Shown: positions 25,272 through 34,563, counted from the stretch's first letter. The stretch is 64,000 nucleotides of DNA from Sphingobacteriales bacterium (GCA_024642285.1 JAHEBJ010000001.1:1-64000); one strand, 5' to 3'. Numbers and translations: made by a program. Notes: a model not told the origin generated them from the sequence alone.

Positions 25272-28200
25272 TTACCATACATTCCAATCAACAGCAATTG
25301 CTTCGTTGCGGGATGTTGGCTTTTGCATACCATTGGTCAGTTGCTCAACTCTGGCACCCACTATTTTTTTTAATTCCGAAATTTTCATGTTGGGATATTT
25401 GTCCATCGCTTCCATAAGCGAATAGGTAAAAACACCGTTTTTAAGATTTCCAAATTCAAGTGCAAACTCAGTGCCAGCTGCTGCTGATATGATAGTAGCT
25501 CCTGTGCTTTTGCCAACGTTTACAAAAAGGCTCTGCATCAGTTCAAAACTGTTGTAAAGTCCTAATTTACCTGAGCTGGTATCTGTACTCTCCAAATCAA
25601 CCCCCCTTGATACTACATGATTAGCCTCAAGTGCTGCTTTATTTATCTGTACCGTTTGAAACCCTTCCTTATCCACTTCACCGCTGTGGCAGGCATCAAT
25701 CAACATCAATTTTTTTCTAGCAGGAATACTGTCCAGTAAATTTTCCAGTTCGTCATAAGCCAGTCCATTTTCTACAGGGTTTTTAAAATTAACTGAATAA
25801 GTGGATAGGTAATAATCATAATCTTTGCTTAGCAATCCGTGTCCCGAGTAAGAAATGATAACCTTATCATTAATACCTGTTTGTAACAGTTGCTTCTTCA
25901 ACGCTTTTATGTTGTTAATTGTAACATGTTCATTAAAAAGTGTGTCAATGCTGATATTGTTTCCAAATCTGGCTTTTAATTTAGCTGACAGATCCCGTAT
26001 ATCTTTTACACTGTATTGAAGATTATAATCGGCATCAGCAAACCTGTCGATACCAATTCCAATAAAATAAATTTTTTCGGATGGTGGCTGAGCAGGGTTG
26101 TAATTAACAATAAGTGGCATGCGGTAACTTTCTGTACCGTTTACGTTAGTAACTGAAGTTTCAATCCTGTTTTCACCGGCAGATAATTGAATAGCAACTG
26201 TTTTTTCAACACGATTCGAATTGTTTTGCCTGATGCTGTAGCCACGTTGACCAAAGACCGGAACTTCATTTACCCATACATTAAAACGATCAAGATTGTA
26301 ACTGCTGTCCATTCCCATTATTTTCAGTGACAGCCTTTCTTTTTTTTGATCAACATCAAGATCGTTCCTGTTGGAAAAATCTGCTTCGGGTACGCTGTAA
26401 TCATCCCTGAACGAACTGGTGTCGATGCCTAGTTTTTTTATCCGTTTGTACCAGGCATTTCTATACATGGCTATTAAAGCTGTATCAGAATTATTGATTG
26501 CTTCCAAAACCTTGTCGGGGCGGTTATATTTTACATCCAACTGCTCAAATGAAATAATTTTAAGATCCCCGGTTACATAGTGGAGTAATTTAACTGCACC
26601 GATTGAACCTTGGTAATAGCCTGCAGGTACCTGGTTAATAAACTCTACACTGTCAAGTGCTAAAAAAGTGTAAATATGTTTTCCTGAGGCAGCGTCCCAT
26701 ATTTCCACAGTGTGGTCAGACAATACTGCAGCTGCTCTACTTCTGTCGGCAGTATATTCTATTTTGGAAAAACGATTTAAGTCCCAATTCAAATCTGCTA
26801 TGAAAGACCCATTATTAACGTTCCATATTTTGGTTTTCTTGTCTGCATCAGTTGTTAAAATTATTTTGTTGTCATTTGAAAACTTCACTTCGTTCAGTCT
26901 TGCGTTTCCGGCCGCAGCTTGAGGCGGAGCGTAGAGTGAAGAGCCCAATTGCAGTACATCATTTGAGTAGACCGAAGTAGCGGCAAGGAGCCCGCCTGAA
27001 CCAGCATCCCATATTTTGGCAATACCATCAACTGAAATACCAGCAATTTTTTTTCCATCCTGTGAAAAAACCGCTTCAACCACGCCATTTGGCGAGTTAT
27101 CTATTTTTTTTGCAATCGCTCCGGTCTTTGTTTGCCAAATCGTTAAAGAGTTATCCGACACGGTTGCTAAAATTCTCCCGCCGTCGGGAGAAAAATCAAG
27201 TGAATAGATCTGACCTGCGTTCCATTTGGTCTTTGTTAGCTGCCTGCCTGTGTTAACATCCCAAATGGCTATTAAAAAGCGGATATCTGTTTCATCTCCT
27301 AAATCAGTGACTGTACCTGTAGATGTGTAGGCAGCCATCTTTCCGTCAGACGAAAAGAATGGCGCAGAAAATTCCTTTGTATAACCATTAAATTGTCCGA
27401 CCAGCCGACCGGTTTCTACATCCCATATCCTGGTTGGTCTTAAAGGTTCATCCGCCATAGTACTCATTTGGTGCTTGGTTAACTGATTTATTCCGGTTAT
27501 GACTCTTTGTCCGTCATGTGAAAAAACAGCTGTTCTCACATAATTCATACTGCTGTCTATTTTCACTAATGTTTTTCCATTTGCATCAAAGATCCTGGCC
27601 GAATCATTATTCGTCATTGCAAAAATTTTACTACCATCAGGCGAATAGGAGAGGGAAACTATATAGTTATTCTTGGTCAAACCTTCAGTTAAATCCGCAA
27701 TCCTGTTTCCACTTGCTGCATCCCAGAGTATTGAAGTATTGTCAACAGCTGTAGTAATAACTTTATTGCTGCCGGGTGAAAATAAAACAGAATTGATTCG
27801 AGCGCCCTGGTGTCCCCATTTTTGTGTATGAAACAGGGGGTACATAAGTTTTCCTGTGCCCATGTCCCACATTTTAGCAACAAAGTTGGGCCTGTTATGG
27901 GTAGTAACAAGCTTGCTGCCGTCAGGCGAGAAGACCACAAATTCAGTCATATCGGTATGTGCCTTTAAATTGATCAGTTCTTTTCGTGATGGAACATCAA
28001 CGATAGTAGCGGTGTACAGAATGAAGTCCATTTCATTATGTGCTACCAGGATTTTTTTTCCGTCAGGCGAAAAAACTGCAGATGTGGCACTGCCATAAAG
28101 TTTGCTGTTGTCGAAAATGCCAAGGGGTTTTCCGCTTTCAGCATCCCAGATATTTATTCCATGTGATTTACTAATTGTTAAGAGCATTTCCCCATCAGGC

Positions 28201-29252
28201 GAAAAACATGCATAATCGGGTTTATTATAAATCCTGCTTGAATTATCTGAATGTTTGATTGTGGTTATAAGCTTGCCAGTTAACACATCCCATACTTTTG
28301 AAATAACCTGGTCAGAATTAGTGATCAGCTTTTTTCCGTCCGGAGAAAAGCATGCCAATATGATTCCTGTAATTGATTCATCAAGGCGGGATATCAATTT
28401 TCCGTTCGCAGCATCCCAGGCTTTCACAGTACCACTATCAGTAAAAGTCATTACAATTTTACCATCTAAAGTAAAAAGAGCTTTTACTATATTACCCGGC
28501 TGTTGTGGTAGTTGGGCTGCAATTTTTCCGGATTCGATATCCCAGATAGATGATGTTCCGGAGTTTTGGCAGGTAATCATTTTGATGCCGTCCTCAGCAT
28601 AGAATCTTGAGCTGGCACTTGTGTCAAAACTCTTCAGGCTGTCGAGCAGGGCTCCGTTTGTGGTATTCCATATTTTTGGGTTATTCTTCTTTGAAAAGAC
28701 AGTTATTTTATTTCCGTCACCAGAGAAGTAGACCCTGTCAATTTCTCCATCCGGGTTTTTGATCCTTGCCAACTGGTTGCCATCAGTTGTATTGTAACAA
28801 GTAATTGAGTAATCTTCCTGGTAAGTATTGTTAGCAATATTTATAAGCATTTTTCCATCAGGCGAAAAAGCCGGAATATAATCAGGAATATTGCCGCAAA
28901 TAATATCCAATACACTAATGATTGTTCCCGTTGCAGCATCCCAAAGTATTGCTGTTTTATCAAGGGAGGCTGTTACGATCCTTTTATTATCAGGTGAGAT
29001 ATTTGCTGCATACACTGCTTTGGTATGACTATCTAAGTTAGCCAGCAATTTTCCGGTGGCTACATCCCAAAACTTGGCAGTTCTGTCTTCTGAGCAGGTT
29101 ATAAATTTTTTGCCATCCAGATTGAATTTTGCTGAACTTACAGTATAAGAATGAACGAGTGGAATGATCAGTTTAGGTTTTTGGGCATATACAGTTATCT
29201 GAATTGCGAAGAAAAAAAACAACAGGGCAAAATGATATTTGTTCAAATTCAT
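25272..29252 (-). CDS. Exported WD40-repeat protein with C-terminal caspase-like protease domain
   Basis: A 1326-residue protein with a clear signal peptide (ends near VYAQ, residue 23). About seventeen WD-type repeats fill residues 30-880, recognisable by repeated FSPDG and (I/L)WD(A/V)xxGK units such as AKFWDVATGK, AILWDAATGT, VKAWDAANGK, INIWDAESGK and VEIWDAASGK, enough for two or more beta-propellers. A linker region follows. Residues of about 1061-1320 form a caspase-like C14 domain with the dyad His1138 in SYSGHGLL and Cys1188 in LIDACHSGE. Cytoplasmic WD40-caspases occur in signalling and defence, but this one is exported, so a periplasmic or surface protease is more likely. Its substrate and regulation are unknown. 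Confidence 0.93.
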   Translation of the reverse strand: MNLNKYHFALLFFFFAIQITVYAQKPKLIIPLVHSYTVSSAKFNLDGKKFITCSEDRTAKFWDVATGKLLANLDSHTKAVYAANISPDNKRIVTASLDKTAILWDAATGTIISVLDIICGNIPDYIPAFSPDGKMLINIANNTYQEDYSITCYNTTDGNQLARIKNPDGEIDRVYFSGDGNKITVFSKKNNPKIWNTTNGALLDSLKSFDTSASSRFYAEDGIKMITCQNSGTSSIWDIESGKIAAQLPQQPGNIVKALFTLDGKIVMTFTDSGTVKAWDAANGKLISRLDESITGIILACFSPDGKKLITNSDQVISKVWDVLTGKLITTIKHSDNSSRIYNKPDYACFSPDGEMLLTISKSHGINIWDAESGKPLGIFDNSKLYGSATSAVFSPDGKKILVAHNEMDFILYTATIVDVPSRKELINLKAHTDMTEFVVFSPDGSKLVTTHNRPNFVAKMWDMGTGKLMYPLFHTQKWGHQGARINSVLFSPGSNKVITTAVDNTSILWDAASGNRIADLTEGLTKNNYIVSLSYSPDGSKIFAMTNNDSARIFDANGKTLVKIDSSMNYVRTAVFSHDGQRVITGINQLTKHQMSTMADEPLRPTRIWDVETGRLVGQFNGYTKEFSAPFFSSDGKMAAYTSTGTVTDLGDETDIRFLIAIWDVNTGRQLTKTKWNAGQIYSLDFSPDGGRILATVSDNSLTIWQTKTGAIAKKIDNSPNGVVEAVFSQDGKKIAGISVDGIAKIWDAGSGGLLAATSVYSNDVLQLGSSLYAPPQAAAGNARLNEVKFSNDNKIILTTDADKKTKIWNVNNGSFIADLNWDLNRFSKIEYTADRSRAAAVLSDHTVEIWDAASGKHIYTFLALDSVEFINQVPAGYYQGSIGAVKLLHYVTGDLKIISFEQLDVKYNRPDKVLEAINNSDTALIAMYRNAWYKRIKKLGIDTSSFRDDYSVPEADFSNRNDLDVDQKKERLSLKIMGMDSSYNLDRFNVWVNEVPVFGQRGYSIRQNNSNRVEKTVAIQLSAGENRIETSVTNVNGTESYRMPLIVNYNPAQPPSEKIYFIGIGIDRFADADYNLQYSVKDIRDLSAKLKARFGNNISIDTLFNEHVTINNIKALKKQLLQTGINDKVIISYSGHGLLSKDYDYYLSTYSVNFKNPVENGLAYDELENLLDSIPARKKLMLIDACHSGEVDKEGFQTVQINKAALEANHVVSRGVDLESTDTSSGKLGLYNSFELMQSLFVNVGKSTGATIISAAAGTEFALEFGNLKNGVFTYSLMEAMDKYPNMKISELKKIVGARVEQLTNGMQKPTSRNEAIAVDWNVW

Positions 29253-29371
29253 GAAGTGTTATTTACACCCGGAGAGTGTCTGGGTTTTTGCAAAAGTTAG
29301 TATAAATAACCCGTTTGAACAATGCCATTTAACAGATAAATGATCTGCTCAAACCACCGGCATCAATTTTC

Positions 29372-29701
29372 TTATTCAAAAACCTTGTACAAACCTGCAA
29401 AAACCATTAGTACTGCTATGCTGGTTAACCCAAAGAGGAAAAAATTATGCCACTCGGGAACGGGGTTTAAAATAGCAAGTACGCAACTGATAAAACCAAG
29501 GAATGCGCCAACGCCCATTAAGATAAACCCGTTAAAATTTCTTTTTGCCTGTACCAGTCGTTTGTATTCTTTAAGGTTCGCTTGTATTGACTCGGCATTA
29601 AATTCTTTGGCACGCAATTCTTCCTCAACAGCCTCGGGTTTTAATCCGGCCAATAACCATTGCTGAAATATTTCCTTGTTTAATAAAACGGAATCTGGCA
29701 T
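29372..29701 (-). CDS. Small protein with two membrane helices
   Basis: A 109-residue protein: a soluble N-terminal helical half (EEELRAKEFNAESIQANLKEYKRLV region) and two transmembrane helices at about residues 57-78 and 86-106. I do not recognise a named family. The N-terminus EIFQQWLLAGLKPEAVEEELRAKE hints at an unknown helical domain. It is 28 bases downstream of the rhodanese lipoprotein gene on the same strand and may share its transcript. Confidence 0.7.
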   Translation of the reverse strand: MPDSVLLNKEIFQQWLLAGLKPEAVEEELRAKEFNAESIQANLKEYKRLVQAKRNFNGFILMGVGAFLGFISCVLAILNPVPEWHNFFLFGLTSIAVLMVFAGLYKVFE

Positions 29702-29729
29702 ACAGGTTGATTTTATTGGTTAAGAAAAA

Positions 29730-30125
29730 TTATTTGTTCTGTTCCATCCAGTTTTTATAACCTCCTTTCAAATCAATCACTTTTCTGAAACCTTTGCGTT
29801 TCATTTTTCTGGCGGCTAACGGACTGCGATGGCAGGTTTGGCAGTACAGCAAAACCAGTTTATTCCTGTCAAGTGAATCAACATCACGGCCAAAATGAAA
29901 TTTCAGGTAACTGAAATTTACAGCGCCGGAGAGATGTGAACTTTCAAATTCTGAAGTGGTCCTCACATCAATCAGGTAATAATTAATGCTGTCCTTGAGC
30001 ACAGCGGCATAGTCTGGAGGTGAATATTTGCTGTATGAAAACCGGCTTGTACTCTTTACGTTAAAACAACCTGTTAATAAGATCATCACACACAAAACAG
30101 GGAATATTTGGCCGTTCTTCATCAT
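29730..30125 (-). CDS. Rhodanese-domain lipoprotein
   Basis: A 131-residue lipoprotein: hydrophobic signal with LLTGC (Cys20), then a single rhodanese domain with YYLIDVRTTSEFESSHLSGAVN, VLLYCQTCHRSPLAA and KVIDLKGGYKNW. The active-site loop is CQTCHR, so both a sulfur-accepting cysteine and a second cysteine three residues later are present. It probably handles sulfane sulfur on the periplasmic side. The start at MMKNGQ is preferred over one four codons earlier, because it directly precedes the signal helix. Confidence 0.85.
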   Translation of the reverse strand: MMKNGQIFPVLCVMILLTGCFNVKSTSRFSYSKYSPPDYAAVLKDSINYYLIDVRTTSEFESSHLSGAVNFSYLKFHFGRDVDSLDRNKLVLLYCQTCHRSPLAARKMKRKGFRKVIDLKGGYKNWMEQNK

Positions 30126-30318
30126 AAAATATTCCAAGGGTTAAAGAAAAGCAATGACCATGCAACCATACTTACTTGCATTGCAACTATTATTTTTTAA
30201 ATTTAGAGGCAGAAAGTTTCTAAAAACATGATGTTCATCATAGCTAACCTGATTTTGGTTAGTTGACTGGGTTTAGAACGACTGTTTCATAAACTATATA
30301 TTTACAAAAACTTCAACT

Positions 30319-31857
30319 ATGCGCAAACTTATCACCCTCATGTTATTTTTAGCCAGCAGCGGATATTTGTTTGGCCAGCTCAGCAGTGCTCAAATCGACA
30401 CTTTGGTGGAGCGTACTCTTAGAGCTTTTGATGTACCGGGCATTTCTGTAGGTATAATTAAAGATGGAAGAGTTGTCCATGCAAAGGGATACGGTGTGCG
30501 TTCCCTGAACACAAAAAAGGCAACCGACGAGAATACTTTGTTTGGCATTGCATCAAACAGTAAAGCCATTACGGCTGCAGCGCTGGGTATGTTGGTAGAT
30601 GACGGCAAAATAAAATGGGATGATAAGGTGAGGGACTATATCCCCGAATTTAAACTGTACAGCCCCTATGTTACAGAAGAATTTACCATACGTGACCTGC
30701 TTACGCATCGCAGTGGACTGGGACTTGGCGCCGGCGATCTGATGTTCTTTCCCGATTCCAGTGATTTTGAATTGAAGGATATCATTTATAACCTGCGGTT
30801 TTTAAAACAAACTTCGGGCTTCCGTACAAAATATGATTATGATAATTTACTGTATATAGTTGCCGGCGAAGTGGTGGCAAGGGTTACCGGTGGCAGTTGG
30901 GATGATTTTGTAGAAGAGAAAATATTCAAGCCATTGGGAATGGATAAATCAGCCGGATCTTTTGACAGGCTGAAAGATAAAACCAACGTGATAGATGGAC
31001 ATGCAGCTGTAAATGATAAAGTGCAGGTAATTGCAAGAAGCACGGTGAAGGTTGGGCATGCAGCTGGTGGTGTAAATTCAAATATCACCGATCTGAATAA
31101 ATGGGTGCAGCTTTGGCTGAACAAAGGAAAATATGGTGAAGGGCTTTCCAAAAGATTATTTTCTGAGCAGGTGTACCGGGAGATAACTTCGCCACAAACC
31201 ATCATACAAACCGGCCCCGGCCCTTACAACACACATTTTGCTTCATATGGCCTCGGCTTTTTTCTGAGTGATGAAAAAGGCTATAAAAAAGTTACGCATA
31301 CCGGCGGTTTAGAAGGTATGGTAACACAGATAACCATGATACCAGAGCTTAATCTCGGAATTATTGTATTAACCAATCAGCAGGAAGGCGGAGCGTTTGT
31401 TTCCATCACCAACCAGATCAAAGACAGCTACTATGGAATTACCGGCACCGACCGTGTTTCAGATTATTCCAAAGGAAGGCAAGGCCAGAAGGATTTTGCA
31501 AACAAACTGGTTGATTCTATATGGAGCCAGATAAATGCTTCAAAAGGGAAAGCAAATAACAATCTTTTTACAGGTACTTATAAAGATGTTTGGTTTGGCG
31601 ATGTGACTGTTGCGGTTAAAAACGGCAAGCTTCGTTTTGATTCAAAACGTTCACCAAAACTTACCGGCGAATTATTTTATTACAAGGCAAATACCTACGT
31701 TGTAAAATGGGATGACCGGAGTATGGACGCCGATGCATTCCTGAATTTCAGTTTGAACGAAGATGGTAAGCCTTCAGGGATAAAAATGAGGGCTATTTCT
31801 CCGCTAACCGATTTCAGCTACGATTTTCATGATCTGGATTTTACAAGGGTGGAATAG
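30319..31857 (+). CDS. Exported serine hydrolase, class C beta-lactamase family
   Basis: A 512-residue exported serine hydrolase with signal peptide ending near LFGQ. The SxxK motif is Ser79-Asn-Ser-Lys82 in GIASNSKAIT, the YxN-like element is YDN in KYDYDNLLY, and the third motif region is THTGGLEGM. The C-terminal 120 residues (residues 395-512) form a beta-rich extension of the DUF3471 type. This family includes esterases and D-aminopeptidases as well as beta-lactamases, so the substrate is unknown and resistance should not be assumed. Confidence 0.9.
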   Translation: MRKLITLMLFLASSGYLFGQLSSAQIDTLVERTLRAFDVPGISVGIIKDGRVVHAKGYGVRSLNTKKATDENTLFGIASNSKAITAAALGMLVDDGKIKWDDKVRDYIPEFKLYSPYVTEEFTIRDLLTHRSGLGLGAGDLMFFPDSSDFELKDIIYNLRFLKQTSGFRTKYDYDNLLYIVAGEVVARVTGGSWDDFVEEKIFKPLGMDKSAGSFDRLKDKTNVIDGHAAVNDKVQVIARSTVKVGHAAGGVNSNITDLNKWVQLWLNKGKYGEGLSKRLFSEQVYREITSPQTIIQTGPGPYNTHFASYGLGFFLSDEKGYKKVTHTGGLEGMVTQITMIPELNLGIIVLTNQQEGGAFVSITNQIKDSYYGITGTDRVSDYSKGRQGQKDFANKLVDSIWSQINASKGKANNNLFTGTYKDVWFGDVTVAVKNGKLRFDSKRSPKLTGELFYYKANTYVVKWDDRSMDADAFLNFSLNEDGKPSGIKMRAISPLTDFSYDFHDLDFTRVE

Positions 31858-32458
31858 TTTGAGACTTTTGAATGGGGAACTAAAATAAAAAAAGGAAAAA
31901 TAACAATTGGGGGAATTTTAATATTATATAATTACCAAACTCACACTAATTATTTACGAAAAGCAAATTAAAATTGCTCGCTGTTTTGGCGAATATTTTA
32001 TAAATTTTTACCATCCTGTACCAAATGAAATTTAGAAACACTATCAACGCAAGCAAGATGAACAGCTTAATTAAAAAGTGAAAGACCATGGCTATCTGTG
32101 CAGGAATGAAGTCATCAGACAGATCGGTATGGCGGTAATGAGAAATGAGCACCGAGCCGGCTTCTTGAATTCCCCGAAACCTCAGGATAATTAAGAAAAA
32201 AATATCTGCGGAATCTGTATCGATTAATTTCTGACTTAAAAGTATACTGATAAAAATCATTTCTTGGGATGCCTGTCATCATTGAAAATGCCTGGTTTTT
32301 ATGTTAATATTAAATGATGAAGTTGCGAAGTATTTTCATCGAAATTATTAATGAACTTAACGGGTATGCAACTTCAATGAAGGTCTAATAATAAGATCCC
32401 ATCTCCTGTCCAAAACCTGGTTATTTAAACCTTTTTGCAAACCTAAAAAAAAGAAATC
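31858..32458. other. 601-base gap with one weak small gene candidate
   Basis: The stretch between the serine hydrolase and the T9SS protein is AT-rich. The only candidate is the small minus-strand membrane-protein ORF at 31946-32260. No terminator hairpin with a clear T-run was found after the serine hydrolase. Confidence 0.5.
31946..32260 (-). CDS. Possible small membrane protein
   Basis: A 104-residue candidate with hydrophobic stretches near residues 20-28 and a strong helix near 60-85 ending in basic residues. RFRGIQEAGSVLISHYRHTDL looks protein-like and the length fills part of an otherwise empty gap. I do not recognise it, it has no partner gene, and it may be a chance open frame. Confidence 0.4.
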   Translation of the reverse strand: MIFISILLSQKLIDTDSADIFFLIILRFRGIQEAGSVLISHYRHTDLSDDFIPAQIAMVFHFLIKLFILLALIVFLNFIWYRMVKIYKIFAKTASNFNLLFVNN

Positions 32459-33907
32459 ATGAAAAAGATTCTACTAGTGGTTTTTATGGTTGGTTCATTG
32501 GGTTTTATCAATAGCTTAAAAGCTCAATGTACAATATCCGACCTTAAAATAAACCTTAAATCAGTAAACCAGGCAACCTGCGAAGTAATTTTCGATTTTT
32601 CCTGGACCCAGGAAGTTAATAGTGGTAATAAGTTTGCTTACATTCATATCTGGACGCAATCGGATTATCATACACCGGCTGCTAACTGGGTTGATATGTA
32701 TAGCGGTACCAGTGCTTATCCTAAAAAAACCGATTTGGCTAATGCGCTTACAACTTTTGTAATTGACAACAACAGTTTAGATAATCCTGCCATTGGTGTA
32801 GTTTATCATCCCGATCCTGCCTATATTCTGCCTCTGCAAGCAGGCGTTACCATAACAAAAGTTCATCTTAATAATACGCTGATTGAAAGGATGACCTTAA
32901 AAAACATTAGGGTTATATTACCATCATGTACTCAAAAGCGAACATTAATGCTTGACGTTTGGGCAAGCCAGGCAGCAAACGGTAAAAATGTTCATTGTGT
33001 TTCAGAAGGAGGTAGTCTGGTTATTAACGAAGTGAGGCCATTCGGTTTACTATTCTGTACGTTTCCGAGGCAATACCAGGTTAGTATTTACAATAATGGC
33101 CCGGTGCTGGATAACGTAAGTTTTGAAGTTCGGTTAGACTATAATCCGGTTGGTATTTTAGACCAGACCGACACACTAATTTATAACAGTGGTTTAATCA
33201 GTTTACCGGCTAATGAAACCTGGACTTCGGGTGTATTAGATTATTCACCCTATAATTCTAATCCTACTTCAGTTTTACGACCTTTAATAGTTGAAGTAAC
33301 AGTACCACTCAGGCCAAATACTACCATAACATTAATTGAAAACAGTTGTGGCCCACTTGCAGTAATATTTACTTCCTTTACTGCTGTTCAGCTAAAAGAT
33401 AGAATTGCACTTAACTGGCAAACTGCATTTGAACAGAATAACCGTGGATTTGAAGTGCAGCGGAAGTTGGAAAGCGGCAACTATAGTACCATAGCGTTTG
33501 TTCCAACCCGGTCAATTGATGGCAACACTAATGCAGGCCTCAATTACAGTTATGATGATTGGGATAATCTAATTGGTTCAAAGGATATTTTTTACAGAAT
33601 AAAGCAGGTTGATTTCGATGGTAGTTCCAGTTTCAGCGAGGTCAGGCTAATAAAAATTTCTGGGGTTAAAACAGCTGTATTGCTGTATCCAAATCCCACC
33701 AGAGAAATTACAAATGTAGTGGTGCCTGCAGCATCCGGACCAATTGATTTGATCATTACCGATATGAAAGGTGCTGAAGTAAAAAGATATAGTGATATTA
33801 TTACCGATCGTTTCAGCATAACGAATTTGAATGCCGGAGTTTATTTGGTGAAGATATTTTTTGTAAAAACAGGACAACGGGTGGTGAAAAAATTGGTAGT
33901 GTTATAG
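32459..33907 (+). CDS. Secreted protein with T9SS type A sorting tail
   Basis: A 482-residue exported protein with signal peptide ending near SLKAQ. The middle holds a beta-rich region, then residues of about 305-400 look like a fibronectin-III-like domain (NNRGFEVQRKLESGNY, FYRIKQVDFDGSSSFSEV). The C-terminus from YPNPTREITNV through LNAGVYLVKIFF and VVKKLVVL is the type IX secretion sorting domain, so the protein is taken through the outer membrane and either anchored or released. No catalytic domain is evident; adhesion or matrix roles are possible. Confidence 0.9.
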   Translation: MKKILLVVFMVGSLGFINSLKAQCTISDLKINLKSVNQATCEVIFDFSWTQEVNSGNKFAYIHIWTQSDYHTPAANWVDMYSGTSAYPKKTDLANALTTFVIDNNSLDNPAIGVVYHPDPAYILPLQAGVTITKVHLNNTLIERMTLKNIRVILPSCTQKRTLMLDVWASQAANGKNVHCVSEGGSLVINEVRPFGLLFCTFPRQYQVSIYNNGPVLDNVSFEVRLDYNPVGILDQTDTLIYNSGLISLPANETWTSGVLDYSPYNSNPTSVLRPLIVEVTVPLRPNTTITLIENSCGPLAVIFTSFTAVQLKDRIALNWQTAFEQNNRGFEVQRKLESGNYSTIAFVPTRSIDGNTNAGLNYSYDDWDNLIGSKDIFYRIKQVDFDGSSSFSEVRLIKISGVKTAVLLYPNPTREITNVVVPAASGPIDLIITDMKGAEVKRYSDIITDRFSITNLNAGVYLVKIFFVKTGQRVVKKLVVL

Positions 33908-33931
33908 ATTTTCTGGCATATCAAATTAGAG

Positions 33932-33970
33932 AAAAAAAAAGAGGTTGTGTTCAAAAGCATAACCCTTTTT
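33932..33970 (+). terminator. Terminator of the T9SS protein gene
   Basis: A stem GGTTGTG (33943-33949) with CATAACC (33958-33964), including one G-T pair, has an A-run before it and CTTTTTATA after it. It lies 36 bases past the stop of the T9SS gene. Confidence 0.75.
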
Positions 33971-34023
33971 ATAGTTAAGTGCTTTTTGGATAATTGCTGC
34001 TGATCCCGGCAGGCTAAGATTGG

Positions 34024-34272
34024 CTATTTGCAGGCTTTTATAAAGGCGTGGAAATTGGTTCGTAAAGAAGATGGATTAGTAGTACAGATCGACTCGCCTT
34101 TACCTGGAGGTAGTGCAACTGACTTTTTAAATCCGCCGCAATCTTCAAAAATAAACCTGAATTCCACAATACCCCTATCAGTTTCCATATTGGTAACAAT
34201 GTAACAGTCTCCGGTAAAATCACGGTTTACTGCCTACTCTTTGTCTGGATTTTCCGCTTCTTCTGTTGTCAT
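34024..34272 (-). pseudogene. Small gene broken by one in-frame stop
   Basis: From ATG at 34272 the frame reads MTTEEAENPDKE, then a TAG at 34234-34236, then 69 protein-like codons to a TAG at 34024-34026. The later part includes VNRDFTGDCYIVTNMETDRG and FRFIFEDCGGFKKSVALPPG, which has a coding look. A 54-residue product from ATG at 34188 is an alternative. I recognise no family, and sequencing error at the TAG is another explanation. Confidence 0.5.
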
Positions 34273-34437
34273 TATTGATCGATTGAAATGTCAATACAAA
34301 TGAAATATTTGAGGAGAGGTTTTTCAACGCAGTAATACGGAATTACAAATCAGGTAGTAATTTGGGGTACAGGGCATTTTTATTTTGAACGGACCTGCTT
34401 TTTTATCCGTAAGTGCGCCAGCATATATATACCCGTT

Positions 34438-34546
34438 GTGTACCTCGCCCGGGGCAGGACCAAGTCATGATTGCCAGCTGATAAACCGATAGTCGAAGAC
34501 CCGGCTAAGCCAATCATGCCAGTCAAAATCCCTCGGCTAAGTACAC
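34438..34546 (+). ncRNA. Long imperfect hairpin, possible structured RNA
   Basis: A nested set of pairings is visible: GTGTACCTCGCC at 34438-34449 with 34535-34546 (10 of 12 paired), GGG at 34452-34454 with CCC at 34530-34532, CATGATTG at 34466-34473 with CAATCATG at 34511-34518 (perfect), AGCT at 34476-34479 with GGCT at 34503-34506, and a small CGA/TCG hairpin at the apex (34487-34495). The strand is unknown. There is no T-run on either side, so it is not a simple terminator. It ends 10 bases before the promoter of the next gene. It could be a small RNA, an integron-type attC-like fold or a decayed repeat. Confidence 0.45.
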
Positions 34547-34555
34547 AAAAAAAAT

Positions 34556-34563
34556 TACTTTTG
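34556..34563 (+). promoter_or_regulatory. Promoter -7 element of the deoxyhypusine-synthase homologue
   Basis: TACTTTTG fits TAnnTTTG and is followed by CAGCCCC. It gives a leader of about 40 bases before the ATG at 34608. Because it lies downstream of the long hairpin, that hairpin is not in this transcript. Confidence 0.6.

Noticed and set aside
25272-29252. Defence-system caspase
   Set aside because: A signal peptide implies export, and no reverse transcriptase, cyclase, TIR, NACHT or nuclease partner is adjacent.
29340-29666. 108-codon plus-strand frame opposite the small membrane protein
   Set aside because: It has no family likeness and is opposite a better minus-strand candidate with membrane helices.
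30319-31857. Antibiotic-resistance beta-lactamase
   Set aside because: The SxxK family is broad and the DUF3471-type tail points to other exported serine hydrolases.
34038-34223. 61-codon minus-strand frame in the gap before the deoxyhypusine-synthase homologue
   Set aside because: It runs out of phase with the more protein-like broken gene at 34024-34272 and has no recognisable content.
34438-34546. Integron attC site
   Set aside because: The outer ends do not fit the GTTRRRY/RYYYAAC core, and no integron integrase is seen. Kept only as an alternative reading of the hairpin.
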